DNA of 64,000 nucleotides from Megaleporinus macrocephalus. Its lineage: Eukaryota; Chordata; Actinopteri; Characiformes; Anostomidae. The notes under the pieces were generated by a model. That model saw only the letters and a program-made list of their open reading frames with translations. It did not search any database and was not told where the DNA came from. Where the stretch lies: the NCBI GenBank assembly GCA_021613375.1, contig CM038716.1, forward strand, positions 7,190,394 to 7,254,393, given 5' to 3'. Below are positions 12,272 to 23,800 of this stretch, one piece after another. A program made the position numbers and the translations under genes. The first letter of the stretch is position 1, and each line of letters starts with the position of its first letter.

Positions 12272-12779
12272 ATTGTATAGTCTTATTACTATGTTTTCTT
12301 TCATAGCACAGGGTTTCAGGATCAGGCGTAGGAGAGTAACAGGGGCGTCGTTGCTGATAGGGTGTGTGTTGTAACGGTCAGTAGTCCAAAAGGCTGTGAG
12401 GTGGGAACGGCTGTGTTTTCAGATTAGACTGTGATCCTACAGCGCGGGTGTGTCTGTGACTCATAAACCCGTTTAAAGCCGTAAAGGCGGAGCGGCTTAA
12501 CAACACGGCGGCCATAAACGTTCAACAGACAGGAAAGAGATCTTCCACAGCTCATGTTCCTCGTTTATTCATTCCTGTTCCAGCGACAGAATCATAAACT
12601 CACACAGCTTTTTCTTTTTATCCAAAAACGTCACATAGACACGAGTTTCAAAACATGTTCGGATTTGGTCTGAAATATAAATGACTCAAAAATTGCTGCC
12701 ATCGAAAGTTTAGCAACTGATATGAACAGAGCCGCTGAAACCAGCATGTGGTTAAAGTTTGATTAAGATGATAAATTAA
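12272..12779. other. Intergenic, no feature recognised
   Basis: Unique-looking sequence between the FARSB 3' flank and the next dispersed repeat. No convincing exon or RNA gene was seen. Confidence 0.5.
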
Positions 12780-13195
12780 TTCAGTGATTTGGTGTGAAAC
12801 GCTGAGTCAGAACTGTTCATAGTGGTGGTGAATGGAACCAGACGTCTACCTCTAAAAGCTCCCTCACAGAAAGATATTACATGAAGTGGTTATGAATAAT
12901 TGGCCAGATTTCTGAGACGCTGTATGATAGTTTTAATTTTGACATTAAAACCCATTCATGGTGGAGGGATACATGCAGGGCGTTCTGAGGTAAAATAGTT
13001 CTGAAAGGAAACATACTATTTTTAGATTTTTCCAGTGTTTTGCCAGCAACAACATCTATATAAACACCCAGAAGTCATGTCTAGGTTCACTGGTGGGTTT
13101 GATAGCAAATAATGTGTCTACATTTGTGTTGTAGACATGGTGACCCCAGTTCCCATCACCACCACCACCATTGAAGAGTCTCTTTAATCAACCAT
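12780..13195 (+). repeat. Dispersed repeat ('GTGGTGAATGGAACCAGACG' family), forward copy
   Basis: It contains GTGGTGGTGAATGGAACCAG at about 12822, CATGGTGGAGGGATACATGC at about 12957 and a GGGAACTGG/ACCACCACC end near 13165. It is the inverse of the 10250-10740 copy. Confidence 0.75.
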
Positions 13196-14135
13196 CTCAC
13201 ACCAAACCCACTCGGTAGTCTTTGTATGTCATTCCTAATGGATCTTAAAGATGGCTACCCAGATAGCAAGCATATATTGGTCCACTGGCTGGCTTAGGTT
13301 GGAATCCTCAGACCACCCAGATTGGTCTCCTTTATTTTAGACCATTAACTAAGACAAATATAAAAAAATATAACTGTGAAAACGCCAAATATAAAGTTAA
13401 TTTTGAATATAATGATGAAAATTATTTACTGCACTAATTTAGAACATAGACAACGAATCAATAAATAAATTGGACTGAATTTTGTTTAATATTTTGTTGG
13501 TGGCCTGCCTGGAAAACGCTTAGCTCAATGCCATTGGACCGCCACCTTTGCCAGCAGTGGGTCAACAGTGGCTTGCTTTCCTTTTGCTATCATGGGCGTC
13601 TTGATTAGAGAGAAAATTACGGCTTGAAAGTGCTAGTTTGGCAAAAAAATCAGTTATGCTTCTACGCCTACAAAGCTAACGTAGCTCACAAGTAATAGAC
13701 TAGTACAATAATTAGTATGTCTAACTGACCAACCACTTGCCTCAAATATAAAATGGATAAAAGTACAGAAACACACAGAGTCTTGATGCTGTTACAGTTT
13801 CTAGCTCTATGCTAACGTACTTCAGTCCATGTTTATAGATAACAGTGTATCACACAGTTCCAGAAACCACATAATCAAGTCTTATTAGAGATACTGAACC
13901 ACTCCACACGGTCTGAGGCGAGTCTGGGTTAATTTAGTGAGGCATAATCTTCCATTACTTCTTAGCTTCTTTAGCTAAGTAGGTTCAGTGCTAAAACTGG
14001 GGAAGCAGCCTTCAGACGTCAAGCATGATTTGGCTGATTGACTGTATTCGATGGTGAAGCTTTAAACACTTATTCTAACTTTTAACCTGGTCAAATGTTT
14101 TCAACTCTAATGGCAGCCATTCAGATTTTCCCCTA
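13196..14135. other. Intergenic, no feature recognised
   Basis: AT-rich sequence with no supported exon, tandem repeat or terminal inverted repeat. Confidence 0.45.
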
Positions 14136-14731
14136 CACTGTAAAAATTCAAGGTGTCTTAGATATTAAGATATTAAGTGCCCCCAAAACCTCTGATGGAA
14201 TTCCTGGAGGAACCCTTAGCCGTCTACAAGCTCTTGCAAGAGATGCCAACTACCTCACTGGGTTCCAACAGACACCATGCTTTGGGTCTTGGGTTCCTAG
14301 AAGAACTTTTTTTTTTTTGAGTGAAGACCAAAAAGGGTGTTCTTTTAAGAACACTAGTCATCACAAAGTTCTTCTATTCCTCTTCTACAAGGTTCCTTTG
14401 GTAACCTAAAGTTTGATGGATTTGGTCATCGTCATTTTTCAATTGTGCTGTTGGGCTTAACTGTGGCTGCAGTAGTAAATATAAGCCTCAGCTTAGGGAC
14501 CTTGAGCTTAAACTCAAGATACCTGAATAATCAGTTCTTCTGACAGGTTCTTTGAAGCACGCAGACCATGCTGGATAGCATGGTTCCTCAAGGAACCTTG
14601 TTAAAGATCTTAAGTTAGTCAGAGAATCTCCTTCTCAGAAGGGTTCCTGGAGGCTCCCTGAGGAGTTCCACCAGTGTGGCCAGCTGAGGAACCCCAAAAG
14701 GTGCCTTGAGTATTCTTTCATTTTTACAGTG
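14136..14731. mobile_element. MITE with CACTGTAAAAA termini (CACTA-like)
   Basis: The left end CACTGTAAAAATTCA at 14136 is matched by the inverted end TTTTTACAGTG at 14731. The interior has many GGTTCCT/AGGAACC blocks in both orientations. No transposase is present. The CACTG termini suggest a CACTA/EnSpm relation, but no clear 3-bp target duplication is visible. Confidence 0.6.
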
Positions 14732-14955
14732 TAAGTCTTTATCCTGTATTTTGCTTCTTATTCCCTGAGGTTTTGTTGTTTTAGGTACCAGGTACCATTG
14801 TCCAAGCTCCTTATCCATCACAGCATCTATAAGTTCAGGGAAATGTGGTACTAATTACTGTCCGTGGTAATTCCTACAGGTGTAGCAGTTGGAGAATAGC
14901 TTGAAAAGAGGTTGCTGTTTTCCTTTACTACTCCTGTAAACAATAAAGTCAGAAA

Positions 14956-17900
14956 TCATAGCAGCCCCAACATCATGAATGCCCGGCAGACCACCGTGCT
15001 GTTGACCAGCCCGATGGCCGAGTACGTGCTAAACTTGTACGGGACCTCGATCTCTTTCCTCCTGCGAGCTTCAATGTCGTTGAATGCGGCGCTGTAGGTC
15101 CAGCAGAGCAGCCGCAAGCTGACCCACTTCACCGTCTGCCGGGTCAGCACCAGGATGACCAATCCTACGGCTAACCGAGCCACGCCGACGGCAAAGGACG
15201 CAAGAGTCAGAGGCGGTAGGCTCACTGGAAAAGGCCCCGCCGGTTCAAAGGTCAGGCCTAGCTGCTGGTTGACCCAGTATCCCACGGAGCAACCCGTTGC
15301 CGAGCCCATGATGATGGTGGTGTCCCCCCGTGTGGTGCTGTAATGGTCCAGCTCGGGGTATTTATAGCACAGGTAGAGGGACAGCAGCACTACTACCACC
15401 GGGGACAGAGGACTGTTCAGCTGCAGGTAGTCCAGTGTGCTCCAGTATGGGTAGCTAACTCCCAGGATCAGCGCTGATATGACAATTCCACAGATCACAT
15501 CCTGCGAGAGATAAAGAGGAAAGAGTGGTCAGTGATCGTTCGGCATGACTTTCCACGTTTACCCCAATGTGGCCGAGCCAGTCGGTCAGAACGTACTTGG
15601 TTCTTTAGGTTTAGCACTGGAGCTACAGAAGTTAATCCTGGTGCTTATAGAAGTGCTGTACTCTACAGCTATACTGAAGCATAGGTTTGTCTATAATTTG
15701 CTTATTCAGTCTAATATATATATAAGGACTCAGCGTTGAGTCGAATCTCTGTTGGCTCTGATGCGGAGTTGGTTTAGCGATTCTGTTTTCGGTAGAAAAT
15801 AAAGTTTCCTACTCGGGATTTTTGGTTATAAAGTCAACTTTGCCTCAGCGTTCTCACTCGAAGTCCTACAGTATATATAAATATATATATTGCGTCGCTG
15901 CATCACTAAGGTGGCCACGCCCACTGAAAGCATGGATTTATCCAGAGCGCGAGCTGCAGCTACAAACAATCACTCACGTGTATCTAAAGTTGTGGGAGTT
16001 TCACACAGAAACTCAACAGTGTGGTGCTCTGTCAGCTCTGCACAGTGGAGATGATCACAACAGCACAACTGCTATACACGAGACCTTGAAGATCAAACAT
16101 CCCGTAGAGCTTCATCAACACAGCAGCAGGACAGCACCTGTTTACCTGTTTATCTTATCTTAGCAGATTATTTATAGATTATTAACACGTGTAACATGTT
16201 TCTTTCAGTAGTAGTTTAACGTTTTCTGTTATTTTCTCTTATTTTTATTCTCTCTGCTCGACTGTGACACCTGCAGTAACCAGATTACTAGCACGTGGGT
16301 TAAGCTGCCGCTACGCCTACACTCTGAGCTGTTGTGCTTCAACCACACATGAAAAGGCTGGAGCTCTAGTTCAGCCACGTGATTGGTTTAGGGGGCGCTA
16401 TTCTCATTCTCATTGGCTGTTCGTGTTGTCTCTCAAAACACGGACGAAACTTCGACTACGTCTTATAGTTCTATTGAGGAAACGTTATTTCGCGATAATT
16501 ATCGTTATCGTTTTATCACCCAGCCCTACTGCTTGGGCGATTATCTTTCAGCTGGCAGCAAGTTATTTAACCCTACCTGGTGCAATGAGTTGCTTCTCAT
16601 GTCTTAAACAACCATGTTGAAGGACACATCTCATGGTCGTGGACAAGATGTTAGTCTGTTTGAGAAGGGTCGAATCATTGGCATGCATCAAGAAGAGAAA
16701 ACATCTAAGGAGATTGCAGAAACGACTAAAGTTGGGTTAAGAACTGTCATCGTTAAAAACTGGAAGGATAGTGGGGACCAATCGTCTTCGAGGAGGAAAT
16801 GTCCTGAATGAATGTGATCACTTGAACGTTTGGTGAAATCCAATCGAAGAAAAACAACAGAAGAACTCAGAAGGGAACTCAAGGGATTGGGACTGAACGG
16901 CTGTGTAGTCTTACGAAAACCACTAATCAGGCTTCAATTGCTAGGGAGCATAAGGAGTGGACCCTGGAGCAATGGAAGAAGGTCATGTGGTCTGATGAGT
17001 CCAGATTTACCCTGTTCCAGAGTGATGGGCGCATCAGGTACAAGCCTGTGGAGGCAGTGCCATGATCTGGGGTTGCTGCAATTGGTCAGGTCTAGGTTCA
17101 GCAACAGTATGTGCTCAAAGAATGAGGTCCACTGACCACCTGAAGATACTGAATGACCAGGTTCTTCCATCAATGGATTTCTACTTCCCTGATGGCAGCA
17201 TTCATCTGGCTCAAATTGGAAGAGAGTGGTTCAGGGAGCATGAGACATCATTGTCACACATGGATTGGCCACCACAGAGTCCAGACCTTAACCCCCATAG
17301 AGAATCTCTGGGATGGGCTGGAGAAGGCTTTGCGCAGCAGTCAGCCATCCTCAATGCAAGATCTTGGTGAAAACCTAATGCAACACTGGATGGAAATAAA
17401 TCTTGAAGATATGAATGAAGAACGAGTGCTGAGCTGAGAGCTGGTTTACAGGCAGTGGCAGCAGAAGCTAGTCAATAACAAGCTGGTCATGTATTTCAGT
17501 TGACACTTATAGGGCAAAGAGCAAACTGCTGACGGCCTCTCATTCATTCATGCTGGCACTCCCTCTCACGGAGACGTGGGTAGTAGCCTTTTCTTCACTC
17601 TATTAGATGCAAACACGAGAAAGCAGGAACTCTGAATACCTTATTGTATTGAGAACTTCTCAGTTGGTCCAGCTTGTATGGCGGGATTTTCCAGACTTTA
17701 TTCAAATTCACATGCAAATGGTCTATTTTCAATTGCATTTCATTGTGAGTGTATATTATTAAAGACATAATTTAAATTCAAATGCAAGACATACATTTGC
17801 ATTAGTGTGTATGCTGGCTGTTATTGTGGTAAAGTGCTTAACAGTCTGATTCAGACCAATCAGGAAACTTTAAACAACCCCGATTTGCAAGCGTGTTTCC

Positions 17901-20464
17901 TCTTGGTTGCGCTTGCATCCTGCTTGCATTTGCATTTGCAATCTTAGAGGTGTCCTCACTTTACCATCGGGAAGGCTTTCTGTCAATCAAGCGCTGTGGG
18001 CGGGACATCAGGAGGGACATTCTAGTGCAAGTGTGTTTAAAAAGAATGGGATCCCTGTCTTAGGGGCGTCTTCACCTTTATAGGTGACCCCAGTCTTTGA
18101 AGTGTCCTCACTTTTATAGGTGACACCAGTCACCTATAAAAGCGCCACCAAGAGAAAACACCTACTCCAATCTTAGAGGTGTCCTCACTTTTACAAGTTA
18201 CTCCAATCTTAGAGGTGTCCTCACTTTTACAAGTTACTCCAATCTTAGAGGTGTCCTCACTTTTACAAGTTACTCCAATCTTAGAGGTGTCCTCACTTTT
18301 ACAAGTTACTCCAATCTTAAAGGTGTCCTCACTTTTACAAGTTACTCCAATCTTAGAGGTGTCCTCACTTTTACAAATTACTCCAATCTTAGAGGTGTCC
18401 TCACTTTTACAAGTTACTCCAATCTTAGAGGTGTCCTCACATTTACAAGTTACTCCAATCTTAAAGGTGTCCTCACATTTACAAGTTACTCCAATCTTAG
18501 AGGTGTCCTCACTTTTACAAGTTACTCCAATCTTAAAGGTGTCCTCACTTTTACAAGTTACTCCAATCTTAAAGGTGTCCTCACTTTTACAAGTTACTCC
18601 AATCTTAGAGCTGTCCTCACTTTTACAAATTACTCCAATCTTAGAGGTGTCCTCACTTTTACAAGTTACTCCAATCTTAGAGGTGTCCTCACATTTACAA
18701 GTTACTCCAATCTTAAAGGTGTCCTCACATTTACAAGTTACTCCAATCTTAAAGGTGTCCTCACTTTTACAAATTACTCCAATCTTAGAGGTGTCCTCAC
18801 TTTTACAAGTTACTCCAATCTTAAAGGTGTCCTCACTTTTACAAATTACTCCAATCTTAGAGGTGTCCTCACTTTTACAAGTTACCCCAATCTTAAAGGT
18901 GTCCTCACTTTTACAAGTTACTCCAATCTTAAAGGTGTCCTCACTTTTACAAATTACTCCAATCTTAGAGGTGTCCTCACTTTTACAAGTTACTCCAATC
19001 TTAAAGGTGTCCTCACTTTTACAAGTTACTCCAATCTTAAAGGTGTCCTCACTTTTACAAATTACTCCAATCTTAAAGGTGTCCTCACTTTTACAATTTA
19101 CTCCAATCTTAGAGGTGTCCTCACTTTTACAAGTTACTCCAATCTTAGAGGTGTCCTCACTTTTACAAGTTACTCCAATCTTAAAGGTGTCCTCACTTTT
19201 ACAAATTACTCCAATCTTAAGGGTGTCCTCACTTTTACAAATTACTCCAATCTTAGAGGTGTCCTCACTTTTACAAGTTACTCCAATCTTAAAGGTGTCC
19301 TCACTTTTACAAGTTACTCCAATCTTAAAGGTGTCCTCACTTTTACAAATTACTTCAATCTTAGAGGTGTCCTCACATTCCAGGCAACTGCATTCTTAGA
19401 GGTGTCCTCACTTTTACAGTAGACTCCAGTCTTATAGGTGTCCTCACATTTACAGGTGACCCCAGTCTTATAGGTGTCCTCACATTTACAGGTCACCCCA
19501 GTCTTATAGGTGTCCTCACATTTACAGGTGACCCCAGTCTTATAGGTGTCCTCACATTTACAGGTGACCCCAGTCTTATAGGTGTCCTCACATTTACAGG
19601 TGACCCCAGTCTTATAGGTGTCCTCACATTTACAGGTCACCCCAGTCTTATACGTGTCCTCACATTTACAGGTGACCCCAGTCTTTCAGGGCTCTTCACA
19701 TTTACAGGTCACCCCAGTCTTATACGTGTCCTCACATTTACAGGTGACCCCAGTCTTATAGGTGTCCTCACATTTACAGGTGACCCCAGTCTTATACGTG
19801 TCCTCACATTTACAGGTGACCCCAGTCTTATACGTGTCCTCACATTTACAGGTGACCCCAGTCTTTCAGGGCTCTTCACATTTACCAGTAACTCCTGTTT
19901 TGCAGGTAAGCAGCAAGTTATCCCAGACCTTATTCTTACAGGTGTCCTGAATCCTACTGGTGACCTCTGTATTACGGGTGAGTACGGGAGTGTTCAGTGT
20001 GTCATATGTGACATCACTCTTACAGGTAAGAATTAATCCAGGTAGTCTGTAGGTAATCTGTTACAGGTTGGGAGTAGAGAAGAATCATTTGCAGTTTATT
20101 ATCTTTATTCAGAGACTACCGTAACCCTGTAGACGTAGAAGAGACGTTCTCTGACCTGTCAGTGAAACAGTGTATTCAGAAGGGTCTCTACTGCTCTACT
20201 ACTCAGTAACAGAACTTTTACTGCAGTGCTGAGTTCAGGCTGCTCCTCAACACTGTTCACACACACACACACACACACACATTAAGTTCTCACCAGTGCA
20301 GAGTGCATGCCGGTGTAGAGTCGACTGAGAGACACGAGTGCTGACAGAACCACAGCCACAACCAAACCCAGCTCAAATGGGAACTGAAATACATACAAAC
20401 ACAGATTAATGTATACATTTCTTTAAATCTATACATAAACAAAACATGTTACAGTTGCATACAC

Positions 20465-20522
<58 letters not shown>

Positions 20523-20811
20523 ACAGCAAATGCAGTAAGGTTTGTGTGGATGCTACCTGCACTCTCTCCGGGGCGCTCAGCAGGAGGGTGAACGATATTG
20601 CAGTGGCTGCCATTGCGTGTGTGGAGGGAAGGCCGTACTCCACGTCCACGCGCCTCTCTAGCTTCACCACAGGGGGAGCTGTAGGTCGCGGCAGCTTCAG
20701 GACATCCTTCATCACCTGGCCTATATACATGACCACCTGCAGACCCACAGAGAGAGGAAGGATGTTCAGCTCACTGATTAGTTCATGCAGTAAAAATCTG
20801 TTTTTATTGTT

Positions 20812-20854
<43 letters not shown>

Positions 20855-23800
20855 TGTGTGTGTGCGTGCATAAGTGCGTAACTCACAGCCCAAATGTTGA
20901 CCAGCCGTCGACACAGGAAGGGGTCCAGGTTCCAGTGGATGCAGGGCAGGAAGGAGATGTAGAAAATTTCATTCCCCAGCATAGCCGACACCACAAACAG
21001 GAAATACAGAGGCCGGTTTCTCACTTCATACTGGGGCTTCGGGAGCTGAGGGGTAAGACGGGGTTGCGTGAGGATGTAGCACAGGCTAACAGAATGGTGC
21101 ACAGTAACACAATGATAAACAACATAGTGATGCAGGGTAACAGCATAGTGCGGAGTAACAGTAGACTAATGTAGAATAACAGCATTATGTATAGCAGGGG
21201 TATTTAATTAGAATTCAGGTCCAGTTGGTGGAAATGTCCTCAGGCCAAGGTCCGGACCATCAGAACTTCTAGCGTGTGTTCTGATTCAGTGGTGTATCCT
21301 GTTTACTGAAGTAGTCTAGTATCAGCATCTTATACCATCAGCTACTGAAACACCAACACATCACACATACCGTTCAGTATATTTCAGTATATTTACTGTT
21401 TAAATGCTGAACTGAATTAATTATTTATAAAACTTCAAATAAATGTTTTATTCCCTCACTTGAAGTAAACACAAGTGCTGTATTAAAAAAACAATGCGCC
21501 GCGTGCACAGATCTGATTGGCTGAGAAGTGGGTTTGGTGATCTTACAACGCCCGCGATTGGTCTTTGTGTATACTGCGCCACAAAGCCTGTATAACTTAA
21601 AGGCAAGAAACGTTCCTCCGCTTAAAATAAACACTGTCGAAACACTGTTAGGGTCCGCATTGGACAACGTCTGGGTCCGGACCTGGACCGCGGTCCGGCT
21701 ATTAGTGACCGCTGATGTATAGTATAGAGTAAAGCAATGTAGCAGAGGAATTCAGAGTAACAGTAACAGAGTAAAGCAAAGCAATGTAAACAGGAATACG
21801 GAGTACTGTATGGAGTAATGTGGAGTAACTCGATACAATGTTGAGGAATACTGAGTAATATATGGTAATATAGAATAATGTGGAGTAAAAGAGTAAAGCA
21901 ATGTAATTCAAAGGAACACAGAGTAATAAAGAGTAACAAAATAATGTGTAATGTAGTGTAACAGTATTATGTATAGTATAGGATAATGGTATGTATAGAG
22001 TAACAGTAACAGAGTAAAGCAATGTAAACAGGAATATAGAGTACTGTAAAGAGTAATGTGGAGTAACTCAGAGTAACAGAGTAAGGCGATACAATGCTGA
22101 GGAATACTGAGTAATGTAGAGCAACAAAGTAATGTATGGTATAGAATAACGTGAAGTAGTACAGGGTTAAGGAGTAAAGCAATGTAATTCAGAGGAACAT
22201 GGAGTAGTAAAGAGTAACAAATTAATGTGGAGCACAAAGTAATGTAGAGTAACAGTATTATGTATAGTATAGGACAATGTATAGCAATGGAATGCAGAGT
22301 AGCAGTAACAGAGTAAAGCGATGTAAACGAGAATATAGAGTATACAGGAATACGGAATACGAGTAATGTGGAGTAACTCAGAGTAACAGGCGATACAATG
22401 TTGAGGAATACTGAGTAATGTATGGTATAGAATAATGTGGAGTAGCACAGGGTTAAAGAGTAAAGCAATGTAATGTAGTGTAACAGTATTATGTATAGTA
22501 TAGGAAAATGTATAGCAATGTAGCAAAGGAATTCAGAGTAACAGTAACAGAGTAACGCAATGTAAACAGGAATGCGGAGTACTGTAAAGAGTAATGTGGA
22601 GTAACTCAGAGTAACAGATAGGCGATACAATGCTGAGGAATACTAGAACATATGTAGAGCAACAAGGTAATGTATAGAATAATGTGGGGTACAAAGTCAT
22701 GTGGAGTAACAGGAATGTAGATGAGAAGATAAGGTAGAGTAACAGTAACAGTACTGCGGAGGAGTACTGTTGTTATGTAACAGAGCAGCACAGAATAATG
22801 CAGTGTATATAATGCTGAGAAAATACTAAGTAATGTATGGTATAGAGTAGAGATGGACAGATCAGCGTTTTTGAGGCCGATCCCGATCGCCGATCATCTT
22901 TCAGCACGATCAGCCGATAGCCGATACCGATCGGGGGCGGGGCTATATGCCACGGCAGGGCTACATGTAGTTATTAGCGCAAGCAAGTCATGAAACATGG
23001 TCTAAACTGGTTTATTACCATTTTTAACGAGCTCATATGAAACAGCATCATATTTATAACTAACAGTAAATAAACAAAGTAAATCAAACACATATCCTCG
23101 ATCGGCTCTCGGGATCAGCTCTAAATTGGAGAAATATCGGCCGATCACATATTTTGATAAAAAATCAGCCGATACCGATACATCAGCCGATCAATCCTTC
23201 CATCTCTAGTATAGAGTAATGTAGAGTCATGTGAAGTAACAGAGTAAAGCAAAGTAATGCAAAGGAATACAGAATAATGTAAAGTGTAGAGTAACCGAGA
23301 GCAACAGAGTAAATCCATGTAACAGAGAAACACAGAGTAGAGCTTTAAATTAATTCAGAGTACTTGGAAATAACAGAGTGATGCAGAAGAATAAAGAGCA
23401 GCATACAGAAGTATAGAGTATATAGTGTAATACTCTCCTTAGTGTAGTTACTCGGTTAAGACTGTGCAGCTGGCTTTATTAGTGAATAGAAGACAAATGG
23501 AAAGCTGTGTTGTGTAACGTCCTCATAGTGTAACAAATGTGTTAGTGAACCGGAGACACGTAGCCCTGCGGAACTGGATTAAACACACCTGACTGGTGTT
23601 CAGGTGCTGCTGCAGACGCGCATTTGCATGTTAAAGTGATTTGCACAGTCAGAGCAGATCCCATCTGCCGGTCACTCCTAGTTCAGAACGTCCAGCAGCC
23701 TCTGTGATACTACTGTGTTCTGACCATCATGTGGTCATGATTTAGCTTGTGACTGCTGAACTTTACAGGGTGTTGTTGGCTTTAAGGGTTAATCTACCTG

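Noticed and set aside
14095..14409. 104-codon + strand frame
   Set aside because: Overlaps the CACTG-ended MITE and has no conserved domain.
18179..19399. 406-codon open frame with a 12-residue repeat
   Set aside because: The 36-bp minisatellite is a multiple of three, so any stop-free frame stays open. There is no unique flank, splice context or known domain, and it lies inside an SGPP2 intron.
18055..19990. CRISPR-like array (regular repeats)
   Set aside because: Units are contiguous without unique spacers, in a vertebrate intron. The same holds for the 23-, 25-, 30- and 60-bp arrays.
21425..22630. Several - strand frames up to 240 codons (Leu/Tyr/Thr-rich)
   Set aside because: Reverse reading of the GAGTAACAGAGTAAAGC satellite and the hAT MITE. 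Irregular repeats, no conserved domain.
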